Source of the DNA: Chromatiales bacterium
GTDB lineage: Bacteria > Pseudomonadota > Gammaproteobacteria > JACCYU01
Direction: 5' to 3'
DNA length: 7,096 nucleotides
NCBI GenBank assembly: GCA_031177845.1
Contig: JAPSGG010000071.1
Span: 1-7,096, forward strand
In this document: in pieces, positions 1 to 5,763 of the stretch
Layout of the letters: each line of letters starts with the position of its first letter
Numbering within the stretch: position 1 is the stretch's first letter
Translations under genes and position numbers: made by a program
The notes under the pieces: model-generated
Told to the model about the DNA's origin: nothing
What the model saw: only the letters and a program-made list of their open reading frames with translations
Database searches by the model: none

Positions 1-25
1 CTAGCTTAGTGCGCTGGGTACAAAG

Positions 26-439
26 CTAGTCCTTTCTGTCTCCCTTGGCTGGCTCCAACTCCAGCGCCACCGAATTGATGCAGTAACGCTGGTGAGTAGG
101 CGCGGGCCCGTCCTCAAAGACATGGCCTAGATGCGCATCGCAACGGCTGCACGTGACCTCGACGCGCCGCATGCCGTGGCTCAAATCCAGTTCCGTATCG
201 ATCCGACTCTCATCCAGCGGCGCCCAGAAACTGGGCCAGCCGGTGCCCGATTCGAATTTGGTCTCTGAACTAAACAAAGGATTTCCGCAGCAGGCACAGT
301 GATAGATACCCTTGCTCTTGTCGGCGTAGTACTCGCCGGAAAACGGCGCCTCAGTGCCCTTGCGTCGGCAGACCTCGTATTGCTCCGGGGTCAATTCCCG
401 CCGCCACTGCCCGTCGCTCTTGACAATCTTCTCGATCAT
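26..439 (-). CDS. msrB: Peptide methionine (R)-S-oxide reductase MsrB
   Basis: This enzyme reduces the R epimer of methionine sulfoxide in oxidised proteins back to methionine, normally using thioredoxin, and probably acts in the cytoplasm because no signal peptide is visible. The 137-residue protein is a full-length single MsrB domain. It shows the N-terminal GTEAPFSG block (about residues 28-35), two zinc-binding CxxC pairs (C48/C51 and C97/C100), the substrate-pocket motif GTGWPSFW (65-72), DAHLGHVF (101-108) and RYCIN with the catalytic Cys120. The position that is the resolving Cys in many MsrBs (SGCGW) is Thr66 here. Cys24 is an alternative partner. The ATG start is fixed by a strong Shine-Dalgarno GGAGG at 446-450, six bases upstream. 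It appears to be transcribed separately from the gene upstream, since an intrinsic terminator lies between them. Identification is secure from motifs; the recycling mechanism is inference. Confidence 0.97.
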   Translation of the reverse strand: MIEKIVKSDGQWRRELTPEQYEVCRRKGTEAPFSGEYYADKSKGIYHCACCGNPLFSSETKFESGTGWPSFWAPLDESRIDTELDLSHGMRRVEVTCSRCDAHLGHVFEDGPAPTHQRYCINSVALELEPAKGDRKD

Positions 440-445
440 GACCGG

Positions 446-450
446 CCTCC
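446..450 (-). promoter_or_regulatory. Ribosome binding site of msrB
   Basis: GGAGG read on the minus strand lies six bases before the ATG at 439. It is a near-consensus Shine-Dalgarno and fixes the msrB start. Confidence 0.85.
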
Positions 451-515
451 GCTTTGTGCGCCTTTAAAAAGAATCTTTGCTGATCAGGATTCCTGCGGTA
501 CAGGGATGTGCGATC

Positions 516-540
516 CTTCGATGGCTTGTGACCGTCGAAG
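516..540. repeat. Inverted repeat upstream of msrB
   Basis: The arms CTTCGATGG (516-524) and CCGTCGAAG (532-540) flank a seven-base loop. The outer six pairs (CTTCGA/TCGAAG) are perfect. One inner pair is G-U if transcribed from the plus strand and a C-A mismatch from the minus strand. It lies about 75 bp upstream of the msrB start, inside its leader or promoter region, with no T-tract. It could be an operator or a leader hairpin; no regulator can be named. A short palindrome, CAGGATTCCTG, lies at 485-495 between it and the gene. Confidence 0.4.
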
Positions 541-560
541 TAAGGAAAGCTCCATGTCTA

Positions 561-590
561 TTAAAAACAAGGGGCGCCGTTCTCCCCTGC
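561..590 (-). terminator. Intrinsic terminator below the DUF2905 gene
   Basis: Read on the minus strand, AGGGG (588-584) pairs with CCCCT (574-570) across a nine-base loop. It is followed by TGTTTTTAA, a T-run at 567-563. This is the expected form of a Rho-independent terminator. It sits about 45 bp after the DUF2905 stop codon and separates that gene from msrB. Confidence 0.7.
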
Positions 591-603
591 TCTTAAGAAG
601 AAA

Positions 604-632
604 GGTATAGACTTAATTTAAAGCTTTCTCAA
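604..632 (-). promoter_or_regulatory. Candidate sigma-70 promoter, directed to msrB
   Basis: On the minus strand TTGAGA (632-627) is followed by a 17-base AT-rich spacer and TATACC (609-604). These match five of six and four of six consensus positions at the ideal spacing. It lies directly after the DUF2905 stop codon. Transcription would start near 597, just before the terminator hairpin at 561-590, so the product would be a very short RNA or an attenuated msrB leader. This is a sequence-only prediction in AT-rich DNA and may be fortuitous. Confidence 0.4.
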
Positions 633-634
633 GA

Positions 635-835
635 CTATTTTCGCAGCCACCACAGCACGATAGAGATGATCAGGCTGATAATAATAGACGTTGTGATCGG
701 AAAGAACAGGCGGAAGTTATCGCGCTCTATCACCAGATCACCCGGCAGACGCCCCAAACCGATCCTCTGCAGCCACGGCCATAATAGGCCTACGGCGACC
801 AGAATTAATCCTATGGTAATCAGCGCCCGAGCCAT
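635..835 (-). CDS. DUF2905 family small membrane protein
   Basis: This 66-residue hydrophobic protein of unknown function has the layout of the DUF2905 family. A first membrane helix (about residues 4-22, ending LLWPWLQR) is followed by the conserved IGLGRLPGDLVIERDNFRLFFP segment (split here as IGLGRLPGD and FRLFFP landmarks) and a second membrane helix (about 44-63, rich in Ile, Leu, Ser), then a basic WWLRK tail. I chose the ATG at 835 over an upstream TTG at 868. The family normally begins right before the first helix, the extra residues are charged and unlike the family, and AGGA lies nine bases before the ATG. It follows the anti-sigma remnant on the same strand with a gap of about 76 bp and ends before an intrinsic terminator. 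The family assignment is from pattern memory; no biochemical role can be stated. Confidence 0.88.
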   Translation of the reverse strand: MARALITIGLILVAVGLLWPWLQRIGLGRLPGDLVIERDNFRLFFPITTSIIISLIISIVLWWLRK

Positions 836-911
836 GCGATCGATCCTGAGCTGCCCACCTTGAGCCAACCTGTTCGTTCGTAGACCACTGGCGAATTGAA
901 GATGTTCAGGG

Positions 912-1630
912 CTACAGGGTGGCCAGTTGACCCTGATACATGCCCGGCCCGGGTGGGGCTGCCGGTCGGCGAACCACCTTCCGGTTCAAGGCTGATAGCG
1001 AGCGCTCCAGTCTTTGGCATCAGCGTTATTTCCCGCGCACCGAGGTTCAACACCGTTTCCTGATCCTCCGATAACACGCCCATTGACACCGGCGCGTCTC
1101 CCGACTCCGGTATCGCCCACAGTTCCAGATCCGCATTCGGCGCTAGCTGCGGCCGCCGCATTATGATGATCATGAGCTGCCGGGGAGCCGGGTTGCACTA
1201 GCCACGATCATCGGCGCCATTGCTCGTCAACCAGCAAGGCGATAACGATGGTATGGGGACAGTTGCTACGGCAATGGGCGCGGCCATTACCATCCGGGTG
1301 GTGATCTGGTGGACGATCAGCGCCGCCAGCAACAGCACGGCCGTGAATGCCATCGTTCGCCACACTGGCAGACTATTCCAGAGGAAAACGCGCTGACCGA
1401 CTTCTTTACCAATCTCGCGCCTGATATTGCGCCACACTCGCGGGTGTGGTTCGACCGCTGCCATACGGGCGCCCAATGGATTCAGACATCGCTCTCATTC
1501 CGCCACTGACTGTTGAATATAGTCTCGATCGCTCATCAACTGCTGGAGGCGCCGTCGCGCGTCCGCCTATCGTGCCGAGCACGTAGTCGCCGGAGAGCAC
1601 ATCGTAGTCGCCGGAGAGCACATCAATGAC
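912..1630 (-). pseudogene. Decayed RskA-type anti-sigma factor
   Basis: Pieces in all three minus-strand frames join into one RskA-like membrane anti-sigma factor. In order: VLSGDYVLGTIGG, the N-terminal sigma-binding motif (about 1598-1561); RRRLQQLMSDRDYIQQSVAE, then a TGA at 1495-1497 where the family has a conserved Trp; NPLGARMAAVEPHPRVW; one membrane helix (MAFTAVLLLAALIV, about 1352-1309); IVIALLVDEQ; and the periplasmic domain with LELWAIPESG, PVSMGVL and ISLEPEGGSPTGSPT. A final frameshift, apparently one extra C in 951-953, precedes the normal ending MYQGQLATL and a TAG at 912-914. Further shifts lie near 1558, 1250, 1215 and 1177. The start codon appears lost with the deletion upstream. 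Such proteins hold an ECF sigma factor inactive at the membrane. With this many lesions, no full product can be made. Confidence 0.85.
1582..1623. repeat. Perfect 21-bp tandem duplication
   Basis: Two identical 21-base units, 1582-1602 and 1603-1623, lie head to tail. Read on the minus strand they duplicate seven codons exactly, giving DVLSGDY twice before VLGT in the anti-sigma remnant. The family has a single copy of this motif. Identity of the copies suggests a recent replication-slippage event. Confidence 0.95.
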
Positions 1631-1632
1631 CT

Positions 1633-1891
1633 TTCCAGCGCGCGGTTGCGCACGATGCTCGTCATCCACGTCATCGCGGTGCCCTTGGACGGATCGAAGC
1701 TACCCGAGCGGCGCCAGATCCTGATATAAGCGTTTTGCAGCACGTCTTCCGCAAGATCCTCTTTTCTCAGCAGGGACAGGACGATCGCATAGAGCTTGGC
1801 AGACGACTGCTGGTAAAGCTGCTCCGAACGCCCGCCGATCGCCGCGCGAACAGCTCTTCAAAAGTTGCGCAAGGGAATCCTGCGTTGACAT
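1633..1891 (-). pseudogene. Truncated ECF RNA polymerase sigma factor (region 2 only)
   Basis: The ATG at 1891 opens MSTQDSLAQLLKSCSRGDRRAF, split by an apparent one-base insertion (extra G at about 1825). The next frame continues EQLYQQSSAKLYAIVLSLL, RKEDLAEDVLQNAYIRIWRR, then SFDPSKGTAMTWMTSIVRNR and ALE. These are sigma-70 region 2 hallmarks: the core-binding helices and the -10 recognition segment with the DVLQ..Y..IW pattern. After RNRALE (about 1633), where the family continues with Arg-rich linker and the region 4 helix-turn-helix for -35 binding, the sequence passes directly into anti-sigma N-terminal sequence. Region 4 and the linker, roughly 80 to 90 residues, are absent. The frame itself runs on through the tandem duplication to a TAG at 1567-1569 without regaining sigma sequence. 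No strong Shine-Dalgarno precedes the ATG; a TTG lies six codons upstream. A functional sigma factor is not expected. Confidence 0.85.
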
Positions 1892-1924
1892 CAAGCCGTT
1901 TATGTACAATCAGGTCTCGACACC

Positions 1925-1945
1925 TTGAATGATAACATCATTGAA
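1925..1945. promoter_or_regulatory. Operator-like inverted repeat upstream of the sigma remnant
   Basis: The perfect arms AATGAT (1928-1933) and ATCATT (1937-1942) surround AAC. With one mismatch they extend to TT/AA on the outside. It lies 34 bp upstream of the sigma remnant ATG, where an operator or promoter element would be expected. The arms resemble half of a Fur box, but the centre is three bases instead of one, so I do not assign it to Fur. Confidence 0.4.
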
Positions 1946-1983
1946 AACGTGCACGCCCATTCATCTATACGAACCTGCGGCTG

Positions 1984-2028
1984 ACAGCGGATGCACAGGC
2001 GGCCGCTGTTTCAGGTGTCGACGTCGAC
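1984..2028. repeat. Inverted repeats in the pnp-sigma spacer
   Basis: ACAGCGG (1984-1990) and CCGCTGT (2003-2009) form a seven-pair stem with a 12-base loop. The 12-bp palindrome GTCGACGTCGAC follows at 2017-2028. Neither is followed by a T-tract on the minus strand. The spacer between the pnp terminator and the sigma remnant otherwise holds no gene that I can see. Confidence 0.45.
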
Positions 2029-2045
2029 TGTGAGAGGGAGGCAAC

Positions 2046-2069
2046 AAAAAGGGCTTGCGGCCCCTCTTT
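2046..2069 (-). terminator. Intrinsic terminator of pnp
   Basis: On the minus strand GGGC (2063-2060) pairs with GCCC (2054-2051) across a CGCAA loop. The stem can extend through G-U and A-T pairs (AAGAGGGGC against GCCCTTTTT), and the 3' arm runs into TTTTTG. It begins 23 bases after the pnp stop codon. The GC-rich stem followed by a T-run is typical of Rho-independent termination, so this marks the end of the translation/RNA-metabolism transcription unit. Confidence 0.85.
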
Positions 2070-2092
2070 AGTCGCTCGGATCCTGACGGCGA

Positions 2093-4189
2093 TCAGCCGC
2101 TATCCACGGCCTTCATGCTAAGCCTTATTCTTCCCTGCTTGTCGACCTCCAGCACCTTTACCTTGACCTGGTCACCCTCCGACAGCTTGTCGGCAACGCT
2201 TGCGACCCGCTCATTGGAGATCTGCGAGATATGCACCAAGCCATCCTTACCGGGAAGGATGGTCACGAACGCGCCGAAGTCCATGATCTTGGCGACCTTA
2301 CCCGTATAGGTCCGGCCGACTTCGACGTCTGCAGTGATCAGTTCGATACGGCGTCGGGCCTCCTCGCCCGCCTCTTTGTCGACTGATGCAATCTTGATCA
2401 GGCCGCTGTCATCGATATCGATGGTGGCGCCGGTCTCCTCGGTCATGGCGCGGATGGTTGCGCCGCCCTTGCCGATAACGTCGCGGATCTTCTCGGGATC
2501 GATGCGCATGGTGATGAAGCGCGGCGCGTAGACGGACATCTCGGGACGGGGCTCGGCAATCACCTCGTTCATCTTATCGAGAATATGTATGCGCCCTTCA
2601 CGCGCCTGGGACAGCGCCTTAGCCATGATCTCGCGGGTGATGCCATCGATCTTGATGTCCATCTGCAAAGCAGTGACGCCCTCGCGCGTACCAGCGACCT
2701 TGAAGTCCATGTCACCTAGGTGGTCTTCGTCGCCCAGGATATCGGTCAGTACGGCGTACCGGTCGCCCTCCTTGATCAGCCCCATGGCGATACCCGCCAC
2801 CGGCATCCGAATTGGCACGCCTGCATCCATCAGGGCCAGGCTGGCGCCGCATACGCTGGCCATGGAGCTCGAACCGTTGCTCTCCGTAATCTCCGATACC
2901 ACACGGATCACGTACGGGAAATCGTCCGGGCTAGGCATAACCGCCTGTAGGGCACGCCTGGCCAGCCGTGCATGTCCGACCTCGCGACGCTTGGGCGAGC
3001 CGATGAAGCCTACCTCGCCTACGCAGTAGGGCGGAAAGTTGTAGTGCAGCATGAAATTCTCTTTGCGCTCCCCCTCAATGGCATCTACCACCTGCGCATC
3101 TCGCCCTGTACCGAGCGTGGTCACCACGATCGCCTGTGTCTCGCCGCGGGTAAAGAGCACCGAACCGTGGGTGCGCGGCAGTACGCCGGTGCGGATACTG
3201 ATAGGCCGCACGCTCTTGGTGTCACGACCATCGATGCGCCGTTCGCCGCTGAGGATGCGTCCGCGTACAATGCGCCGCTCCAGGCGATTGAAGGCCTCTC
3301 TGACTTTCTCGGACTCGCGCCCCGGGCCCGGGGTATCCCCGGCGGTCAGTTGCGCCACGACCTGGTCCTGGATCTCAGCCACACGCTGCCGGCGCTCCCG
3401 TTTGTCAGAGATTCGATAGGCCTCGCTCAGTTCGGGCTCACAGCGCTCCGCCACCGCGCCTTCGAGTGCGTCATCAGGCACGGACACCTGCCAGTCCCAG
3501 GCAGGTCGACCGGCCTGCGCTACCAGATCGCCAATAGCTCGGATTGCGACCTGCATCTGCTCGTGGCCGAACATGACTGCGCCCAGCATGACGTCTTCGG
3601 GCAACTCTTCGGCTTCGGATTCCACCATCAATACCGCGCTATCGGTACCGGCAACCACCAGATCGAGGTCGGACTCGCGCAAATCGGTGGAAGTTGGGTT
3701 CAGGAGATACCGGCCATCGCGGTAGCCCACACGCGCCGCGCCAAGCGGGCCGTTGAAAGGAATGCCCGAGATCGCCAACGCAGCCGATGCCCCTAGCATG
3801 GCGGGGATGTCCGGATCGATCTCGTTATTCAGCGACATCACGGTCGCAATGACCTGCACCTCATTGGTGAAGCCTTTCGGAAACAGCGGGCGCAGCGGTC
3901 GGTCGATGAGCCGCGAGGTCAGCGTCTCTTTCTCGGTAGGCCGGCCCTCGCGCTTGAAAAAACCGCCGGGTATTTTGCCAGCCGCGTAGGTGCGTTCCTG
4001 ATAGTTGACGGTGAGCGGAAAGAAATCGCGTCCCTCGCCCGCATCCTTGAGGGCGACGGCGGTCACCACCACCGCCGTATCCGCCATATTAACCAAGACG
4101 GCACCGGTCGCTTGGCGCGCGATCTCCCCGGTCTCCAAAGTGACCGTATGCTCTCCGTATTGAAACTGTTTCTTGATACTGGGATTCAC
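2093..4189 (-). CDS. pnp: Polyribonucleotide nucleotidyltransferase (PNPase)
   Basis: PNPase degrades RNA 3' to 5' by phosphorolysis, releasing nucleoside diphosphates, and works in the cytoplasm as a trimer, often with RNase E in the degradosome. From the GTG at 4189 the protein has 698 residues, against about 711 in E. coli, with a shorter tail. The first RNase PH-like domain has [20 protein letters not shown] and [13 protein letters not shown] helical linker follows. The second, catalytic RNase PH-like domain has [40 protein letters not shown], the phosphate-binding [15 protein letters not shown], and GDMDFKVAG with MDIKIDG carrying metal-binding aspartates. A KH domain with GKGG (about residues 573-576) and an S1 domain (about 624-693, with FGAFV and GLVHISQIS) complete it. 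The GTG start gives [12 protein letters not shown], like other PNPases, and has a well-spaced AGGA; the TTG six bases upstream is too close to it. The gene follows rpsO, the usual order, and ends at an intrinsic terminator. Confidence 0.98.
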   Translation of the reverse strand: MNPSIKKQFQYGEHTVTLETGEIARQATGAVLVNMADTAVVVTAVALKDAGEGRDFFPLTVNYQERTYAAGKIPGGFFKREGRPTEKETLTSRLIDRPLRPLFPKGFTNEVQVIATVMSLNNEIDPDIPAMLGASAALAISGIPFNGPLGAARVGYRDGRYLLNPTSTDLRESDLDLVVAGTDSAVLMVESEAEELPEDVMLGAVMFGHEQMQVAIRAIGDLVAQAGRPAWDWQVSVPDDALEGAVAERCEPELSEAYRISDKRERRQRVAEIQDQVVAQLTAGDTPGPGRESEKVREAFNRLERRIVRGRILSGERRIDGRDTKSVRPISIRTGVLPRTHGSVLFTRGETQAIVVTTLGTGRDAQVVDAIEGERKENFMLHYNFPPYCVGEVGFIGSPKRREVGHARLARRALQAVMPSPDDFPYVIRVVSEITESNGSSSMASVCGASLALMDAGVPIRMPVAGIAMGLIKEGDRYAVLTDILGDEDHLGDMDFKVAGTREGVTALQMDIKIDGITREIMAKALSQAREGRIHILDKMNEVIAEPRPEMSVYAPRFITMRIDPEKIRDVIGKGGATIRAMTEETGATIDIDDSGLIKIASVDKEAGEEARRRIELITADVEVGRTYTGKVAKIMDFGAFVTILPGKDGLVHISQISNERVASVADKLSEGDQVKVKVLEVDKQGRIRLSMKAVDSG

Positions 4190-4196
4190 GTACAAG

Positions 4197-4200
4197 TCCT
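4197..4200 (-). promoter_or_regulatory. Ribosome binding site deciding the pnp start
   Basis: AGGA on the minus strand lies seven bases before the GTG at 4189 and only one base before the TTG at 4195. The spacing supports the GTG as the pnp start. Confidence 0.65.
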
Positions 4201-4268
4201 ATACTTCAAGTGAAAGGTAATTCTGAATGGTGGGAGGCCGAAACCAAATGACTTCAAAGGTGAGGTCA

Positions 4269-4282
4269 ATGTGCGCGCACAT
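4269..4282. repeat. 14-bp perfect palindrome in the rpsO-pnp spacer
   Basis: ATGTGCGCGCACAT reads the same on both strands. It lies about 80 bp upstream of the pnp start, in the leader where E. coli has its pnp promoter and RNase III processing hairpin. It may be an operator or part of a leader structure; as an RNA hairpin it would have little loop. Function is not established. Confidence 0.6.
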
Positions 4283-4356
4283 GATCCAACGATCGCGCTT
4301 ATTGGACCTCCACCGGCGTTCCATACAGGGGTCGCCAGTCCAAGAGACCGCGGAGA

Positions 4357-4370
4357 CGCGCTGCGGCGCG
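4357..4370 (-). other. GC-rich hairpin after rpsO
   Basis: CGCGC and GCGCG pair across a four-base loop, eight bases beyond the rpsO stop codon. There is no T-tract, so it is a weak terminator candidate. It could instead protect the rpsO mRNA end or act in processing of the rpsO-pnp transcript. Confidence 0.35.
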
Positions 4371-4377
4371 CTGCAGG

Positions 4378-4647
4378 CTAGCGGCGCAAGCCCAAGGTAT
4401 TGATAAGCTCTTGATAACGTGGCTGATCTTTATTCTTGAGATAGTCCAGCAACCGACGGCGCTTGTTGACCATCTTGAGCAGACCATGACGCGAATGATG
4501 ATCGTGCTTGTGCTGCGCAAAATGCTTGCCGAGTTGGTCAATGCGGGCGGAAAGCAGCGCGATCTGCACCTCGCTTGATCCGGTGTCCGCGTTCGAGCGC
4601 CCGAACTGCTTCACGATCTCACCTTTTTCTGCCGTGGATAGTGACAT
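4378..4647 (-). CDS. rpsO: 30S ribosomal protein S15
   Basis: S15 is a primary 16S rRNA-binding protein of the small subunit platform and forms an inter-subunit bridge to 23S rRNA. The 89 codons match the usual bacterial length exactly. The helical protein shows the family pattern throughout: the N-terminal [25 protein letters not shown] segment (landmarks DTGSSEVQ at about 21-28), [12 protein letters not shown], the rRNA-contacting [12 protein letters not shown] (about 46-57) and [12 protein letters not shown] (60-71), ending LINTLGLRR. The ATG is preceded by AGGAG at five bases. It sits 146 bp after truB and 188 bp before pnp. In E. coli S15 represses its own translation by stabilising a leader pseudoknot; the short leader here has only a weak hint of similar pairing, so autoregulation is not shown. 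Confidence 0.98.
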   Translation of the reverse strand: MSLSTAEKGEIVKQFGRSNADTGSSEVQIALLSARIDQLGKHFAQHKHDHHSRHGLLKMVNKRRRLLDYLKNKDQPRYQELINTLGLRR

Positions 4648-4652
4648 TGATG

Positions 4653-4657
4653 CTCCT
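4653..4657 (-). promoter_or_regulatory. Ribosome binding site of rpsO
   Basis: AGGAG on the minus strand lies five bases before the rpsO ATG. This is a strong, well-spaced Shine-Dalgarno, in keeping with a highly expressed ribosomal protein. Confidence 0.85.
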
Positions 4658-4686
4658 GAAACGTGCTCACTTAGTCAGTGCGCTGG

Positions 4687-4695
4687 AGTTTAGCA
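4687..4695 (-). promoter_or_regulatory. Candidate extended -10 promoter for rpsO
   Basis: On the minus strand TGCTAAACT combines an extended TGn element with TAAACT, four of six matches to the -10 consensus. No good -35 is seen at 16-18 bases. A start near 4680 would give a leader of about 33 bases before rpsO. The position agrees with the separate rpsO promoter known in E. coli; the assignment here is inference. Confidence 0.35.
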
Positions 4696-4727
4696 TGCGT
4701 GATCCGATTGGCACCATAAAATACCGC

Positions 4728-4737
4728 AGTCCGGACT
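4728..4737. repeat. 10-bp palindrome in the truB-rpsO spacer
   Basis: AGTCCGGACT is self-complementary and is flanked by two ATAAAAT direct repeats (within 4714-4722 and 4742-4748). It lies just upstream of the candidate rpsO promoter. No T-tract follows directly, so it is not a clear terminator. A regulatory role is possible but unsupported. Confidence 0.35.
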
Positions 4738-4793
4738 TGAGATAAAATGGTCGTCGGAAACCACTGGGCTTCCCGTCCCTAGGGCGTAGACCT

Positions 4794-5714
4794 CTACGAT
4801 CGAATCCTGATTATCCGCTCTGGCGCCACCCGGCCATCGTCCAGCACGCGGCCCAGACCGATGAACTTTCGGTATTGATCATAGAGCCGCGCTTTGCCTT
4901 GCGTCGGCGCGCCCGGAATCTGCACTGCCTGTCCCGCCTTAAGATAAAACACAGATGCCTCATCGACACACACAGATGGCCAGCCCGCCAAAGCCGAGTC
5001 GATGGGGAGCAGCCTGCGCGCCAGCGCCTCCGGGCCCTGCCGCGCATATCTTGCTAATCCATCGAGGTCGATCATCTCTGGCGCCTCGAAGGGCGCGACA
5101 CCCAGCCGCCGAAGTCCGGTCACGTGCGCCCCATAACCCATGGCTTCGCCGATATCCTCGATCAGCGTCCGTACGTAGGTGCCCTTCGAGCATTTTATGT
5201 CCAGGACCCACGTATCCTCGCTGCGCTGCACCAGCTCCAGCTTATGGATTATCACCTCGCGCGGTTCACGCGCAACTTCCATTCCGGCACGAGCGAGCTT
5301 GTACAGCCGCTGACCCTCGTGCTTGACAGCCGAGTACATGGGCGGGATCTGAGCGATGCGCCCGCAAAAGCTTTGCAGTACGCGCTGGATGCTCGTTGCC
5401 GAATACGGTCCCACTGGCCGGGACTCGATGATGTCACCATCGGCGTCGGCGGTCGTGGTCTTGACGCCGAGCCGACACGTAGTGCGATAGTGCTTGTCGG
5501 CCTCCAGCAGGTAACCAGAGACCTTGGTCGCCTCGCCTAGACAGATCACCAACAAGCCCGTGGCCAGCGGATCGAGGCTGCCGGTGTGACCTGCCTTGCG
5601 CGCGTTAAAGAGCCGCTTGACTGCCTGCAGAGCCCGGTTGGAGGTCATGCCCGCTGGCTTATCCAGCAGCAGTATGCCGCTCACATCCCACTGGCCGACG
5701 CCTTTATGTGTCAC
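4794..5714 (-). CDS. truB: tRNA pseudouridine(55) synthase TruB
   Basis: TruB isomerises uridine 55 in the T-loop of tRNAs to pseudouridine and also helps tRNA folding. From the GTG at 5714 it has 306 residues, close to the 314 of E. coli. It opens with SGILLLDKPAGMTSN, then the catalytic motif HTGSLDPLATG, whose Asp is residue 48 with this start, the same number as in E. coli. Further family motifs are ICLGEATK, the YRTTCRLG and TTTADADGDI stretch, IPPMYSAVKHEGQRLY, CSKGTYVRTLIEDIG and RRLGVAPF. A C-terminal PUA-like domain (about 240-306) ends GRVLDDGRVAPERII. A TTG at 5744 would add ten residues that look unlike the family and has no Shine-Dalgarno. The GTG has only a weak one (GCGGAA), so the start is less certain than the identity. 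It follows rbfA by about 50 bp, probably in one transcript. Confidence 0.97.
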   Translation of the reverse strand: MTHKGVGQWDVSGILLLDKPAGMTSNRALQAVKRLFNARKAGHTGSLDPLATGLLVICLGEATKVSGYLLEADKHYRTTCRLGVKTTTADADGDIIESRPVGPYSATSIQRVLQSFCGRIAQIPPMYSAVKHEGQRLYKLARAGMEVAREPREVIIHKLELVQRSEDTWVLDIKCSKGTYVRTLIEDIGEAMGYGAHVTGLRRLGVAPFEAPEMIDLDGLARYARQGPEALARRLLPIDSALAGWPSVCVDEASVFYLKAGQAVQIPGAPTQGKARLYDQYRKFIGLGRVLDDGRVAPERIIRIRS

Positions 5715-5763
5715 GTGTAAATTCCGCAGCCCGCACCCGCCCAATCTAAGTCGTGGCGCTTAG

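Noticed and set aside
1..25. Possible feature after the msrB stop
   Set aside because: Only 25 bases remain before the edge. There is no complete hairpin with a T-tract, and nothing resembles a tRNA or another gene.
299..610. Plus-strand open frame across the msrB start and its leader
   Set aside because: It overlaps the well-supported msrB and the terminator, has no Shine-Dalgarno of note, and its product is low-complexity with no family pattern.
820..1173. Open frame for a separate 117-residue protein with LELWAIP
   Set aside because: It is the periplasmic part of the anti-sigma remnant read past the last frameshift. Its C-terminal 40 or so residues are out of frame and overlap the DUF2905 start.
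1582..1623. CRISPR array or other short-repeat array
   Set aside because: There are only two copies, directly abutting with no spacer, and they keep the reading frame of a gene. It is a simple tandem duplication.
1406..1669. Minus-strand frame giving a possible 87-residue protein
   Set aside because: Only a short middle part (VIDVLSGDY to VLGTIGG) is meaningful, as anti-sigma sequence. The ends are out-of-frame sigma and anti-sigma DNA, so it is not a gene.
1928..1942. Fur box upstream of the sigma remnant
   Set aside because: The AATGAT/ATCATT arms fit, but the centre is three bases instead of one and the outer bases do not match the consensus, so naming Fur is not justified.
1957..1975. 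Promoter with TATAGA as -10 for the sigma remnant
   Set aside because: No -35 match occurs at 16-18 bases, and the position would give a long leader, so support is too thin.
2972..3796. Long open frame of 274 codons on the plus strand
   Set aside because: It lies wholly antisense to pnp, which is intact and unmistakable. The translation has no recognisable motif and is the usual shadow of a GC-rich gene.
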